The notes beneath the pieces are model-generated. The model saw nothing but the letters and a program-made list of their open reading frames with translations. It was not told the DNA's origin and did not search any database. The position numbers and the translations under genes were made by a program. From Bacillota bacterium (GTDB lineage: Bacteria > Bacillota > Clostridia > Christensenellales > UMGS416), in contig JAEZSE010000046.1 in assembly GCA_023421955.1 (NCBI GenBank), positions 1 through 64,000 on the forward strand: a stretch of 64,000 bases of DNA. Reading direction: 5' to 3'. Positions within the stretch are counted from its first letter, which is position 1, and every line of letters begins with the position of its first letter. Below are positions 52,237 through 61,066 of this stretch, one piece after another.

Positions 52237-53028
52237 ATGAGACACGTTGTGATCACTGGGAGCGCAAGAGGGATCGGGTATGAAATAGCGCGCGAGTTTC
52301 TGCGCCTTGGCTTGTGCGTCACTGTTTCAAGTGTCAATGCTGACAGCCTTGCCAACGCAAAGGAACGCTTGGTGGAGTATGGTGACCGTGTGCAGTTTGT
52401 TCGCTGCGATGTGCGAAACCGAGATGAAGTAAAGGCTCTTTGGCAAGTCGCGGAGCAGCACTGGGGCGGTGTTGATGTGTGGATCAACAACGCTGGCATC
52501 AGCCAGCCCAGACAAAAGCTGTGGGAGCTATCCGGTGATACCACAGAAGCAATCGTGTGCACGAACATCCTCGGTGTGATCTACGGTTCGCAAATTGCGG
52601 CTGAGGGTATGATCAGGCAGGGTCATGGGTTCATCTATAACATGGAGGGTCTTGGCAGCGATGGCAGAATAGTGGACAAGACCGGCCTTTATGGGATGAC
52701 AAAGTGGAACCTGGTGTATTTCACAAAGGCACTTGCCAGAGAGCTGCGAGGCACGCCGGTGCGCGTTGGCCGGTTGCTGCCGGGCATGATGCCCACTGAT
52801 TTCATCACGAAGCCTACGCTGGGAGAGCAGTCACGCGTAGTGGACGAGCAAACCAGAAAGATTTTCAACATTCTTGGGGACAAACCGGACACCGTTGCAC
52901 GATATCTTGCTGCGCGGATCCTAAGTAACCGGTCGGCTAATTCTCATATCAAATGGTTGACGGCTGGCAGGGTCATGGGCCGGTTTTTATTAGCACCATT
53001 TCGGAAAAGGAACATTTTTGATCAATGA
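52237..53028 (+). CDS. Short-chain dehydrogenase/reductase
   Basis: This 263-residue protein has the SDR NAD(P)-binding motif TGSARGIGYE, NNAG near residue 88 and the catalytic YGMTK near 157. It oxidises or reduces an unknown small alcohol or carbonyl. ATG 52237 has GGAG 9 nt upstream. It overlaps the glycerate kinase gene by 4 nt and is followed by an AraC regulator, forming a three-gene set. Confidence 0.88.
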   Translation: MRHVVITGSARGIGYEIAREFLRLGLCVTVSSVNADSLANAKERLVEYGDRVQFVRCDVRNRDEVKALWQVAEQHWGGVDVWINNAGISQPRQKLWELSGDTTEAIVCTNILGVIYGSQIAAEGMIRQGHGFIYNMEGLGSDGRIVDKTGLYGMTKWNLVYFTKALARELRGTPVRVGRLLPGMMPTDFITKPTLGEQSRVVDEQTRKIFNILGDKPDTVARYLAARILSNRSANSHIKWLTAGRVMGRFLLAPFRKRNIFDQ

Positions 53029-54167
53029 AAATCATCATCGCCCCTGATAAGTTCAAAGGCTCCTGCCCGGCGGACACGGTCGCTGAAGCGATCTCGAGGG
53101 GCTGGAAAAGCGTTTTCCCAGACGATGAAACAGTTCTCGTGCCCGTGGCTGACGGCGGCGACGGCACGCTTGCAGCCATGCGTGCAGCTTGTGGCGGGCA
53201 GTATATGGTTGCCAAAGTGCGAGGGCCTTTGGGCAGCCAAGTGCACGCCCAGTGGCTCAGGCTTCCCGATGGCACAGCTGTGATCGAAATGGCGCAGGCG
53301 TCTGGGCTTACGCTTGTGGAGGCTTCGGCTCGGAATGTGCGCCGGGCTGATTCCTTCGGTACCGGGCAGCTTATTCTTGCAGCGCTGGATGCTGGCTGCC
53401 GGAGGTTTGTGGTGGGCATCGGCGGATCAGCCACCAACGATGGCGGTATTGGAATGCTCCGCGCCCTTGGCTCCCGGTTCCTAAGCAAGCAGGGAGAATT
53501 GTCAGCTCCCGGAGACCTGCTTGGGCTTGAACGGGTTGATCTGGACAATTTCGACCGAAGGGTTTCAGAGTGTGAATTCACCGTTGCCTGCGACGTTGCA
53601 AATCCGTTGTGCGGTTCCGATGGCGCTTCTGCTATTTTTGGCCCGCAAAAAGGTGCAAATGCCCAGGATGTCGCCCATTTGGACGCTTGCCTGGCGAAGC
53701 TTGCATCGGTTAGTGCTGCGGGAATGGGCTTTGACCGCAGCGCTTCACCGGGAGCCGGCGCCGCCGGAGGCATGGGCTGGGCGCTGCTGCAATACTGCGG
53801 CGCGAAAATGCGGCCAGGCATCGACGTTGTGTTGGAAGCTGCCGGATTTGAAGAAAAACTCAACGGCGCCGGATTGATCATTACTGGTGAGGGAAGCCTG
53901 GACGGGCAAACCGCGATGGGGAAGGTACCGGTGGGGGTTGCGGCTCGGGCTCGGGAAAAGAATGTGCCTGTGGCCGTGATTGCCGGCACATTGGGAAAAG
54001 GTCATGAAGCTGTCTACTCCATGGGGATCGGCTGTGCAATCGGCATACCTCCAGGGCCCATGGCGCTTGCTGCTGCAATGGAGCATGCAGAGGAGCTGGT
54101 GGAGCAGGCCGCAGCCCGGCTTGCCCGGATCATTCGTGTGGGCATTGGGCTGGGGGTGGGTAGATGA
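53025..54167 (+). CDS. glxK: Glycerate kinase
   Basis: The 380-residue protein matches GlxK/GarK: IIAPDKFKGSCPADTVAEAI, PVADGGDGTLAAM, VGIGGSATNDGGIGML and TGEGSLDGQTAMGKVPVG. It phosphorylates D-glycerate. It overlaps its neighbours by 4 nt on each side, so the SDR, kinase and regulator are probably co-translated for a common sugar-acid route. Confidence 0.92.
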   Translation: MKIIIAPDKFKGSCPADTVAEAISRGWKSVFPDDETVLVPVADGGDGTLAAMRAACGGQYMVAKVRGPLGSQVHAQWLRLPDGTAVIEMAQASGLTLVEASARNVRRADSFGTGQLILAALDAGCRRFVVGIGGSATNDGGIGMLRALGSRFLSKQGELSAPGDLLGLERVDLDNFDRRVSECEFTVACDVANPLCGSDGASAIFGPQKGANAQDVAHLDACLAKLASVSAAGMGFDRSASPGAGAAGGMGWALLQYCGAKMRPGIDVVLEAAGFEEKLNGAGLIITGEGSLDGQTAMGKVPVGVAARAREKNVPVAVIAGTLGKGHEAVYSMGIGCAIGIPPGPMALAAAMEHAEELVEQAAARLARIIRVGIGLGVGR

Positions 54168-55066
54168 ACCAGGGAAGCCCCGTGATCTGGGATCAGGCCA
54201 TGCAGTCCGGCGGATGGATCCCCGTCATGGTTGAGCTTGTGGAGCTTGTCCATGACGGCAGCAAGCTCCCCACAGATTATAGTACTCATGACAGTTTTGA
54301 GCTGGCCGCTATCAAGCAGGGCCAAGCTGTTTATAACTTCACCGGCGGCAGGACAGTTTCTCTAAACCCCGGTGATATGATGATCATCAAACCCCATGTC
54401 TCCCACCGGTTCACTGTGATCGGCGGAGGCACCTGCAACATCATTGTGATGCGCTTCAAGTTTGCTGATGTGGAAGGGCATGAAATCAACCCGCTAAGCC
54501 TCAGCGATTTTCTCTCATACCTGGAAAACCGCGGGCAGGGTGAGCAGGAATACCTGCCCATCAACGCTGGGTTGTGGAGCGATGTGACTCGCCAGGTGAA
54601 CCGCATTCTTGCCGAGCAGCGGCAGAAGCGTGAAGGCCATGAGTATATGACCAGGCTTCTGGTGTTGGAGCTGTTTGTGTTGGTGTCCAGAGCGCTGCGG
54701 TCTCAGTGGGAAAGCTCAGTGGAACCCCATGGCACCCGTATCAGCGAATATATGCGCAATGCACGCCGCTACATTGAGGAGAATTCCGCTGAAGAGCTCA
54801 CACTTCGCCAGATTGCAGGTTATGTTTACCTGAGTCCAAGTTATTTTGTAAGGGCGTTCAAAGAGGCTTGGGGGCAGTCGCCCATGCACTATTTGCAGCA
54901 AATTCGTCTGGCAAAAGCCCAGGAACTTCTTGCTGGAACTGATTTGTCGATTCGTGATGTGGCGCAAAAAGCAGGCTTCACAGACCAACGGCGCATGAAT
55001 GAGCTTTTCATCAAGTCCTTGGGAATTTCGCCGATGAAATATAGAAAGCAAAGCGGGCAGGGCTGA
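54164..55066 (+). CDS. AraC-family transcription regulator with cupin domain
   Basis: This 300-residue protein has an N-terminal cupin (LNPGDMMIIKPHVSHRFTVI) and a C-terminal AraC double HTH (LRQIAGYVYLSPSYFVRAFKEAWGQSP and IRDVAQKAGFTDQRRMNELFIKSLGISPMKYR). It likely senses a sugar or sugar acid and controls the adjacent SDR-glycerate kinase genes, inferred from 4-nt coupling. Confidence 0.9.
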   Translation: MNQGSPVIWDQAMQSGGWIPVMVELVELVHDGSKLPTDYSTHDSFELAAIKQGQAVYNFTGGRTVSLNPGDMMIIKPHVSHRFTVIGGGTCNIIVMRFKFADVEGHEINPLSLSDFLSYLENRGQGEQEYLPINAGLWSDVTRQVNRILAEQRQKREGHEYMTRLLVLELFVLVSRALRSQWESSVEPHGTRISEYMRNARRYIEENSAEELTLRQIAGYVYLSPSYFVRAFKEAWGQSPMHYLQQIRLAKAQELLAGTDLSIRDVAQKAGFTDQRRMNELFIKSLGISPMKYRKQSGQG

Positions 55067-55082
55067 CCTGCGGGAGGGAACA

Positions 55083-56078
55083 TTGCATCCGATCAAGATA
55101 CTCGTCGCGGCGCTTGACGACAGGCTGTCAAGCTTGCTGTGCGCCAGTATCGACAAGGATCCATCCATACGGTTGCTTGGGCGCTATGCATCGGTGGCGG
55201 AAGCCATAGAATTGGCGGAGCGATTGAACCCTGATGTGATCGCTTATGATTTGCGTGTGGATGATATTAAGCCGGAAGAGGCCATCATAAGGTTCAAGCA
55301 GGTTTGCAGAGCGGCTGTTGTTGTAATGAGCTCGATCATGGGGTGTGCCTTACGGATGATTGATGCCGGCGCTGTAGATTTCATTCACCTACCTGTCCGT
55401 GGCAGCGACAGCGATGGGAGGCTGTTTGCCGCTGATGCGCTATCCAGGCTTAAGGTCGCGACGTTGGGACGAGTAATTGCCCCTGCCCAACAATGGCGTG
55501 AACAGGTGGACATGCGGTTGTTGGCCGTTCACGCGGCACAGGGCGGGCTTGTACAGGCAGCTTGCATATTGAAGAATCTGGATCAGCAGTGCCCGCCGGT
55601 TCTGATTATGCAAAAAAGCCTCCGATTGTGCGGTGAGTATCCGGCACAGCTATGCACCATGTGCGGTAGGCCGGTCAAAGTTGTGAGTGACGGCATAATG
55701 CTTGAGGATGGTATTGTATATCTGGCTTTTCATTGCCAACGCCTGCACGTAGAATCCAGACGTGACGGTTTGTTTCTGCGTTCAGAAAGCAACGCGGATT
55801 CACAGGGTGGAATATGCGCAGACGATTTTTTCTTCTCTCTGGCTGGTTCACTGGGCGGCACTTTTGTGGGTGTGTCACTTTCTGGCGAGGGAGATGCAGG
55901 ACTGAGGGCGGTAGCCGGATGCGGTGGTTTGGCTATCAAGCAGAACAAAAACGCCCTTTTGAGCCAGACAGGAGCAGCTGGGCCCGGCAGTGTGGTTGAG
56001 ATGGCGTTGGAAGACATTGCCATAGAAATCGAAAGATGGCGGTGGCTGCCGCAAACGAGCCTGCAGTTTGACCGATGA
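55083..56078 (+). CDS. Receiver-CheB-like protein with degenerate catalytic triad
   Basis: The 331-residue protein has an N-terminal receiver-like domain (phospho-acceptor Asp56 in DVIAYDLRVDD) and a CheB methylesterase-like C-terminus. Aligned by motif, CheB Ser (ASTGG) is Ala152 (AAQGG), His (QHM) is Lys178 (QKS), and Asp (GMGxDG) is Ala272 (GEGDAG). All three catalytic positions are lost, so it is probably not a methylesterase. The receiver's conserved Lys is also replaced (IHLP). No CheA, CheR or MCP genes are near. The start is TTG 55083 after GGGAGGG. A scaffold or regulatory role is inferred. Confidence 0.75.
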   Translation: MHPIKILVAALDDRLSSLLCASIDKDPSIRLLGRYASVAEAIELAERLNPDVIAYDLRVDDIKPEEAIIRFKQVCRAAVVVMSSIMGCALRMIDAGAVDFIHLPVRGSDSDGRLFAADALSRLKVATLGRVIAPAQQWREQVDMRLLAVHAAQGGLVQAACILKNLDQQCPPVLIMQKSLRLCGEYPAQLCTMCGRPVKVVSDGIMLEDGIVYLAFHCQRLHVESRRDGLFLRSESNADSQGGICADDFFFSLAGSLGGTFVGVSLSGEGDAGLRAVAGCGGLAIKQNKNALLSQTGAAGPGSVVEMALEDIAIEIERWRWLPQTSLQFDR

Positions 56079-56149
56079 AGAGCGATGCTGGATCTTGTGC
56101 GTTTCATTCGATCGGATTTATCATATGATCATCAGGGAGGGCACCAATC

Positions 56150-57268
56150 ATGGTGGAAATCAGGCAAGTCACTACCAAGCAGGATCTCAACAGATTCCTG
56201 GACTTCCCCAACCAGCTCTACAAAGACAATCCCTTTTACGTCCCCGACATGCGCTCCGACGAGCTCAACAACCTGAACCCGAACATCAATCCGGCTTTTG
56301 AACATTCAGAAGCCGTTCAATGGCTTGCTATGCGTAACGGCAAGGTGGTTGGCCGGATCATGGCGTTGGTCAATCACAATGTGAATGGGGCATGGGGCAA
56401 AAAGCAAGCCCGATTCTCACGGGTGGATTTCATAGACGACCATGAAGTATCCAGCTCCCTGCTGGCAAAAGCAGAGGAATGGGCAAGGGCAAAGGGTATG
56501 GACGAGATCGTGGGGCCGATGGGTTTCTGCGATTTTGACAAGGAAGGTATGCTCGTGGAAGGCTTCGGGGAGCTGTCCACGTTTGTAACCTATTACAACC
56601 ATCCCTATTATCCACAGCATTTGGAAAAGCTTGGTTATGAAAAAGAGGTAGACTGGATTGAGTTCCGGCTGGATGTGCCAGACACTGTAGACCAGAAGAT
56701 TGCCCGAATCGCCGAGATCGTAACAAAGAAAACCGGCTGCAAACTGCTCGAGTTTACAAAAGCCAAAGACATTCTACCCTGGGGTCAGGCGGCCTTCAGC
56801 CTGTTTAACGAAGCTTATAAAGATCTTTATGGCTTTGTGCCGCTGACAGAAAAGCAGGTGCAAGCATACATCAACCAATTCTTCGGTTTTGTAAATCCTG
56901 CGTTCATCAAGGCTGTTGTGGACAAGGACAACAACCTTGCGGCTTTCGCCATTACGATGCCCTCGTTGTCCAAAGCGATGCGTAAGTGTGGGGGCAGGCT
57001 GTTCCCGTTTGGGTTTATTCCGGTGCTGAACGCGATCAAGAAGAATGATACGCTGGATATGTATCTGGTCGCCGTCAAATCTGAATACCAGAACCTGGGC
57101 CTCTATGCAATCCTGATGGATGCAATTTATCGTGAGGCCATCAAGCGGGGTTTCAAGTACGCCGAATCCAACCCGGAGCTGGAGCTCAATGAGAAGGTGC
57201 AGGCCACATGGAAGTTCTTCCCCCGTAGGCAGCACCGCCGCAGAAGGGTATTCATCAAGCACCTGTAA
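56150..57268 (+). CDS. GNAT-family N-acetyltransferase-like protein
   Basis: The 372-residue protein starts with EIRQVTTKQDLNRFLDFPNQLYKDNPFYVPDM and includes MDEIVGPMGFCDFDKEGMLVEGF and a C-terminal EYQNLGLYAILMDAIYREAIKRGFKYAESNPELE, the GNAT-like acyl-CoA segment. This long two-domain form is common in Firmicutes and Bacteroidetes with no assigned substrate. GGGAGGG precedes ATG 56150. Confidence 0.85.
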   Translation: MVEIRQVTTKQDLNRFLDFPNQLYKDNPFYVPDMRSDELNNLNPNINPAFEHSEAVQWLAMRNGKVVGRIMALVNHNVNGAWGKKQARFSRVDFIDDHEVSSSLLAKAEEWARAKGMDEIVGPMGFCDFDKEGMLVEGFGELSTFVTYYNHPYYPQHLEKLGYEKEVDWIEFRLDVPDTVDQKIARIAEIVTKKTGCKLLEFTKAKDILPWGQAAFSLFNEAYKDLYGFVPLTEKQVQAYINQFFGFVNPAFIKAVVDKDNNLAAFAITMPSLSKAMRKCGGRLFPFGFIPVLNAIKKNDTLDMYLVAVKSEYQNLGLYAILMDAIYREAIKRGFKYAESNPELELNEKVQATWKFFPRRQHRRRRVFIKHL

Positions 57269-57314
57269 CAGACGGCATGACATTCTTTTGAGGTACCAGC
57301 GAAGGACTTTTTGA

Positions 57315-57878
57315 CAGCAACGGTATTGCCTGATCCCACTGGAATCAATCGCCAGTCCAGGCAGCGGCAAGTCATTGGTGGCGGCGCGTCTTCTTGCGCT
57401 GCTGCCGGGTTTTACCCACTACTCCGCCGGCCAGGCATTTCGCAGGCTTGCAGCAGAACTGGACATGACTGTCAATGAGCTCACGGAATTGGCTGATTGT
57501 GACCACTGTTATGACCAGATGGTGGATGACAGTCTGATGGCATTTGGCAGGCAGACAGAGCGGGCGATCATCGATTCCAGGATGGCCTGGCACTTCCTGC
57601 CCGATTCATTTAAGGTTTATCTAGCGGTTAATCCGTATGCCGCGGCCAGACGCATTCTGCTCAGCGGCGACAGGGGCGCGATGGAATGCTATTTCACTTT
57701 GGAGTAAGCAGAAGAGGCCGTGCGCAAGCGCGGCTTTTCTGAGCGAAACAGGTATAGTGAACTGTACGGCGTCGATATTCTTGATCCAGGCAATTATGAT
57801 CTGATGATTGATACTTTCGAAATATCTGTGGATCAAGCAGTGGAGCGGGTGCTCGCAGCCTATTTTGCCAGACCTTGA
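57315..57878 (+). pseudogene. Broken cytidylate-kinase-like P-loop gene with one internal stop
   Basis: One frame reads IASPGSGKS (P-loop), SAGQAFRRLAAELDM, AIIDSRMAWHFLPDSFKVYLAVNP and, after a single in-frame TAA (57705-57707), EEAVRKRGFSERNRYSELYGVDIL through NYDLMIDTFEIS to TGA at 57878. This matches the whole archaeal-type cytidylate kinase family, so the TAA is a nonsense mutation. No ATG, GTG or TTG precedes the P-loop in frame, and a TGA at 57312 closes it, so the 5' end is also lost. The tail overlaps panE. Confidence 0.8.
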
Positions 57879-58897
57879 AATTCCAGTAGATCAAAGTTGG
57901 CTGGGTCGGGTTTCCACTTGCCCGTTTCAATCTGCCTGATCACGCACACAACCGCATCATTCACCGGTGTAAAAACACCGTGTTCAACGCCCTTTTTTGA
58001 AATGTAACCGTTGAAATAATCAATTTCTGTGGGCTTGCCCCGCTCAAGAGACTGCAGGCTGGAAGATTTTAACCTGCCATATTTTAGCCCCACGATCCGT
58101 ATCATCCCGTGGCGCTTCATCTCCGCCAGCGGCCCTTTCCCGGCGCATAACTGATAGTAATCTAGTTTTCCTCCATATGGCGGGATTGTGATACCGATGG
58201 CGTTGGCCACTGCGACGGACTCAAAAATGATCGCCAGAAACAGGTCCCGTGCGCGCTTCATTTTGAGCATATCGCCCAGGCGTTGCCCGCAGATTGCCCC
58301 AAGCGATGTGATGCAGGAATTCACAATCAGCTTTGAATAGAGCTCCGAATATATATCCGGGGAAACTGTAGTCGGTACAATCGCGCTCAACGCAATCCTG
58401 AGCGGTTCCAGTCGCTCTTCCATACCTGGCTCCAGCCCGCCAATCACGAATTCTCCTTCGCTGGTCATCTCCAGCTCACCACGCCCATGCATTGTGGCAC
58501 CCCAGCCGATCACACAGCCCACGGTGCGGCTTCTGCCAGCGATTTCTGCCATTACGTCGGTGCAAATGCCGTTCTGCATAGAGACCATAAGAGATTCCGG
58601 CTTGAGATAGGGGAGGCAGCTTTTTACAACATCAGGCATATCGTAGGCTTTCACTGCCACCAAGATAATGTCCATCTGCCCGGATAACCGGTCAGTGCCT
58701 GTGACGGAGTTGACCTTCACCTTTCGCGTACCGCGTATGCCGCTGATTCTCAATCCTTCACCATTTGCATATTCCGCGGTGTCCTCATGGTTACAGACGA
58801 GCTGCACATCATATCCCGCCTCTACCAAAAAAGCAGCAGTAATGCCTCCGATTGCCCCTGCGCCGATCACTGCAATTTTCAACCTGTCTCCACTCAT
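57860..58897 (-). CDS. panE: 2-dehydropantoate 2-reductase (ketopantoate reductase)
   Basis: This 345-residue protein has the NADPH motif IAVIGAGAIGGITAAFL, the catalytic-lysine helix SKLIVNSCITSLGAICG and the C-terminal ERGKPTEIDYFNGYI segment. It reduces ketopantoate to pantoate for CoA synthesis. ATG 58897 has AGGA 6 nt upstream; an in-frame ATG at 58960 would add 21 residues not typical of the family. It stands apart from other pan genes. Confidence 0.88.
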   Translation of the reverse strand: MSGDRLKIAVIGAGAIGGITAAFLVEAGYDVQLVCNHEDTAEYANGEGLRISGIRGTRKVKVNSVTGTDRLSGQMDIILVAVKAYDMPDVVKSCLPYLKPESLMVSMQNGICTDVMAEIAGRSRTVGCVIGWGATMHGRGELEMTSEGEFVIGGLEPGMEERLEPLRIALSAIVPTTVSPDIYSELYSKLIVNSCITSLGAICGQRLGDMLKMKRARDLFLAIIFESVAVANAIGITIPPYGGKLDYYQLCAGKGPLAEMKRHGMIRIVGLKYGRLKSSSLQSLERGKPTEIDYFNGYISKKGVEHGVFTPVNDAVVCVIRQIETGKWKPDPANFDLLEFQGLAK

Positions 58898-59024
58898 ATG
58901 TTCCTGGTCTCCCCAAAACATGATTACTGATATGGTAATACAAAAATGTAACACAGGCAATGCCCGGTTGGATACACAACACCTTCCTTCTCTTCATATA
59001 CTGGATGATATCGGAGGTGGTCTC

Positions 59025-59558
59025 ATGCACGATGCTATGACCATGCAGCGGTGCCCGCCCAACACTGTTGCCTATGTAATCAAGCCCGGTGATACCTTAT
59101 ACAGTTTGGCCCGCCGATTTGGTACAACTGTGGACGCAATCCTCTCAATCAATCCACTGATCACCGATCCGGAATCCCTGCGGGTGGGACAGAGAATCTG
59201 CATTCCCCGTCAGCCGGTTTACCCGGCCTGTCCAGAGGGCAATTATTACGTGATCCGCCAAGGTGACACACTTTATTCCATTGCGCGCCGATATAACATT
59301 TCACTCGATGACTTGCTGGAAGCCAATCCAGGCATTAATGCATCTGCCCTTGCCATCGGCCAGGTGATCTGCATCCCGCTTGCAACACCCCCTGTCACAT
59401 GTCCGACGGGCTTTGCGGCTTATACGATCCAGGCAGGAGATACGTTCTATTCGATTGCCCGCCGGTCCGGCACGACTGTTGCCAAACTTCGCGCTGCCAA
59501 CCCATCGGTCAATCCCAACACCCTTCTGGTGGGCCAGGTGATCTGTATCCCGGGTTAA
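59025..59558 (+). CDS. Triple-LysM peptidoglycan-binding protein
   Basis: The 177-residue protein consists of three LysM repeats at about residues 16-61, 74-118 and 132-176, each with YVIKPGDTLYSLARR-like starts and VGQxICIP ends, separated by Pro/Cys-containing linkers. There is no signal peptide, as in several spore-coat or cortex LysM proteins (SafA or YhdB types). It probably binds peptidoglycan or the cortex. GGAGG lies 7 nt before ATG 59025. A terminator follows. Confidence 0.88.
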   Translation: MHDAMTMQRCPPNTVAYVIKPGDTLYSLARRFGTTVDAILSINPLITDPESLRVGQRICIPRQPVYPACPEGNYYVIRQGDTLYSIARRYNISLDDLLEANPGINASALAIGQVICIPLATPPVTCPTGFAAYTIQAGDTFYSIARRSGTTVAKLRAANPSVNPNTLLVGQVICIPG

Positions 59559-59585
59559 CGGCATCCTAATGAAATGCCAAACCAT

Positions 59586-59611
59586 GGACGGGAAAGTAAC
59601 CCGTCCTTTTT
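59586..59611 (+). terminator. Terminator after the LysM gene
   Basis: GGACGGG (59586-59592), 7-nt loop, CCCGTCC (59600-59606), T run. Confidence 0.85.
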
Positions 59612-59662
59612 TCCTACATACGGAACAATTGTGAAATTCTGCTCAAAAAAAGAGCACATTGT

Positions 59663-59691
59663 TTGCGGAAGAGCAACAAATACGTTATAAT
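59663..59691 (+). promoter_or_regulatory. darA-holB-ricT promoter
   Basis: TTGCGG (59663-59668), 17 bp, TATAAT (59686-59691), 42 bp before the darA start. Confidence 0.65.
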
Positions 59692-59733
59692 AATGTAAAC
59701 GGGGGATCGAATCCCGAATTGGAGGTTAGGCTT

Positions 59734-60063
59734 ATGAAACTGATCATCGCAATCGTGCAGGATGAAGACGCCGGCAGGCTGGTGAGTGCATTGATGAGCG
59801 AAGGATACGGCGTGACAAAGCTGGCCACGACGGGCGGTTTCCTGCGGGCCGGTAACACCACGCTGCTGGTGGGCGTGGCAGATGATAAAATGAACGGCGC
59901 AATGGCCATTATTGAGAAAATCTGCAAAAGCCGAAAGCAAATTGCTACTTCGCCCTCGCCGGTGGCCGGATCATCTGGCATGTATGTGCCCTATCCGGTT
60001 GAGGTTATGGTGGGCGGCGCCACGGTTTTTGTGATGGACGTGGAGCAGTTCAAGAAGGTGTAG
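59734..60063 (+). CDS. darA: Cyclic-di-AMP receptor of the PstA/DarA family
   Basis: The 109-residue PII-like protein contains LIIAIVQDEDAGRLVSALMSEGYGVTKLATTGGFLRAGNTTLLVGV and a C-terminal VEVMVGGATVFVMDVEQF, the c-di-AMP-binding trimer fold. It is a soluble signal receptor linked to osmotic and nitrogen control. GGAGG precedes ATG 59734. It is first in darA-holB-ricT, a conserved Firmicute order. Confidence 0.92.
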   Translation: MKLIIAIVQDEDAGRLVSALMSEGYGVTKLATTGGFLRAGNTTLLVGVADDKMNGAMAIIEKICKSRKQIATSPSPVAGSSGMYVPYPVEVMVGGATVFVMDVEQFKKV

Positions 60064-60070
60064 GCAAGGG

Positions 60071-61063
60071 TTGTCTCATTCAGGCGAGTCCCTGATTGGA
60101 TATGAGCAGATGATTGGGCAATCGGCCTTGGCGGCACGGCTTCGCTCGGCGCTTCAACAGGGCCGTATTGCCCATGCTGTTATATTCGCTGGCCCGTCCG
60201 GATCCGGTAAGCGATCGGTTGCGTCCATCTTTGCCAGAGCATTATTGTGCGGCAGCACAGGATCAAAACCGTGCAACGAATGCCCGTCCTGCCGCAAGGC
60301 GCTTGTGGGGAACCACGCAGATCTCCATGTGGTAAAGCCGGCTGAGGAAGGTAAGTCGCTTGGTGTGGATGACGCCAGGGGCTTGCAGCGGCTCATTGAC
60401 GTGAAGCCATATGAAGGCGGCAGAGCTGTTGTGATCATTGAAAGCGCCCATGAAATGACAACCCAGGCGCAAAACGCCCTCTTAAAAACTTTGGAAGAGC
60501 CGCCGGGCCACGTGGTATTGATCCTGTTGGCGGAAACACTTTCACCGTTGCTTCCCACAATACTTTCAAGGTGCGTGGTATACAAGATGGGCAGGCTCAC
60601 CCTGAGCCAGATGCGAGAAGTGATGCTCAGCCGCGGGTGTGCAGACGACGAGCGCACAAATCATGCGATCGCGATGGCAGATGGCAGGCCCGGCATGGCG
60701 TTGGCACTTTTAGCTGACGATGCCTACTGGCTACTTAAGGAAAAGGCATCTCAGGTGCTGGACTGGCTGGCCCGTGGAGACCATTTGGCTGATGCAATGA
60801 AATTCGCGCAGGAAAACAGGGCTCGCGCAGGCGATTTGCTCACAATTTGGGAGTCTGCCCTGCGGGATGCCGCCATCGCTGAAGCAGAGGCAAGGGTGCC
60901 CTTTCTGGCTGGAGAAGCGTCCGGATTGTTGCGGAAAGCCGGTTCTCATGCGCTGGAAAAGCGCTTGAATGCTTGCGCAAAAGCCAGACAGGCGCTGGAT
61001 GGAAACGCCATATATACCATGACAATGGACAGATTGTTACTCGAATTATCCGGAGGAAACTAG
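60071..61063 (+). CDS. holB: DNA polymerase III delta' subunit
   Basis: This 330-residue clamp-loader subunit has AHAVIFAGPSGSGKRSVA, a Cys4 zinc site (CNECPSCRKAL plus the preceding Cys), TQAQNALLKTLEEPP and the SRC motif (ILSRCVVYK). It loads the beta clamp with gamma/tau and delta. The start is uncertain: TTG 60071 has its AAGGG too close, and ATG 60110 (MIGQSALAARL) is plausible. It is coupled to ricT, which starts 4 nt downstream. Confidence 0.9.
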   Translation: MSHSGESLIGYEQMIGQSALAARLRSALQQGRIAHAVIFAGPSGSGKRSVASIFARALLCGSTGSKPCNECPSCRKALVGNHADLHVVKPAEEGKSLGVDDARGLQRLIDVKPYEGGRAVVIIESAHEMTTQAQNALLKTLEEPPGHVVLILLAETLSPLLPTILSRCVVYKMGRLTLSQMREVMLSRGCADDERTNHAIAMADGRPGMALALLADDAYWLLKEKASQVLDWLARGDHLADAMKFAQENRARAGDLLTIWESALRDAAIAEAEARVPFLAGEASGLLRKAGSHALEKRLNACAKARQALDGNAIYTMTMDRLLLELSGGN

Positions 61064-61066
61064 GTT

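Noticed and set aside
52973..53989. 338-codon open frame antisense to glycerate kinase
   Set aside because: Low-complexity Ser/Ala/Pro composition typical of antisense reading of a GC-rich gene.
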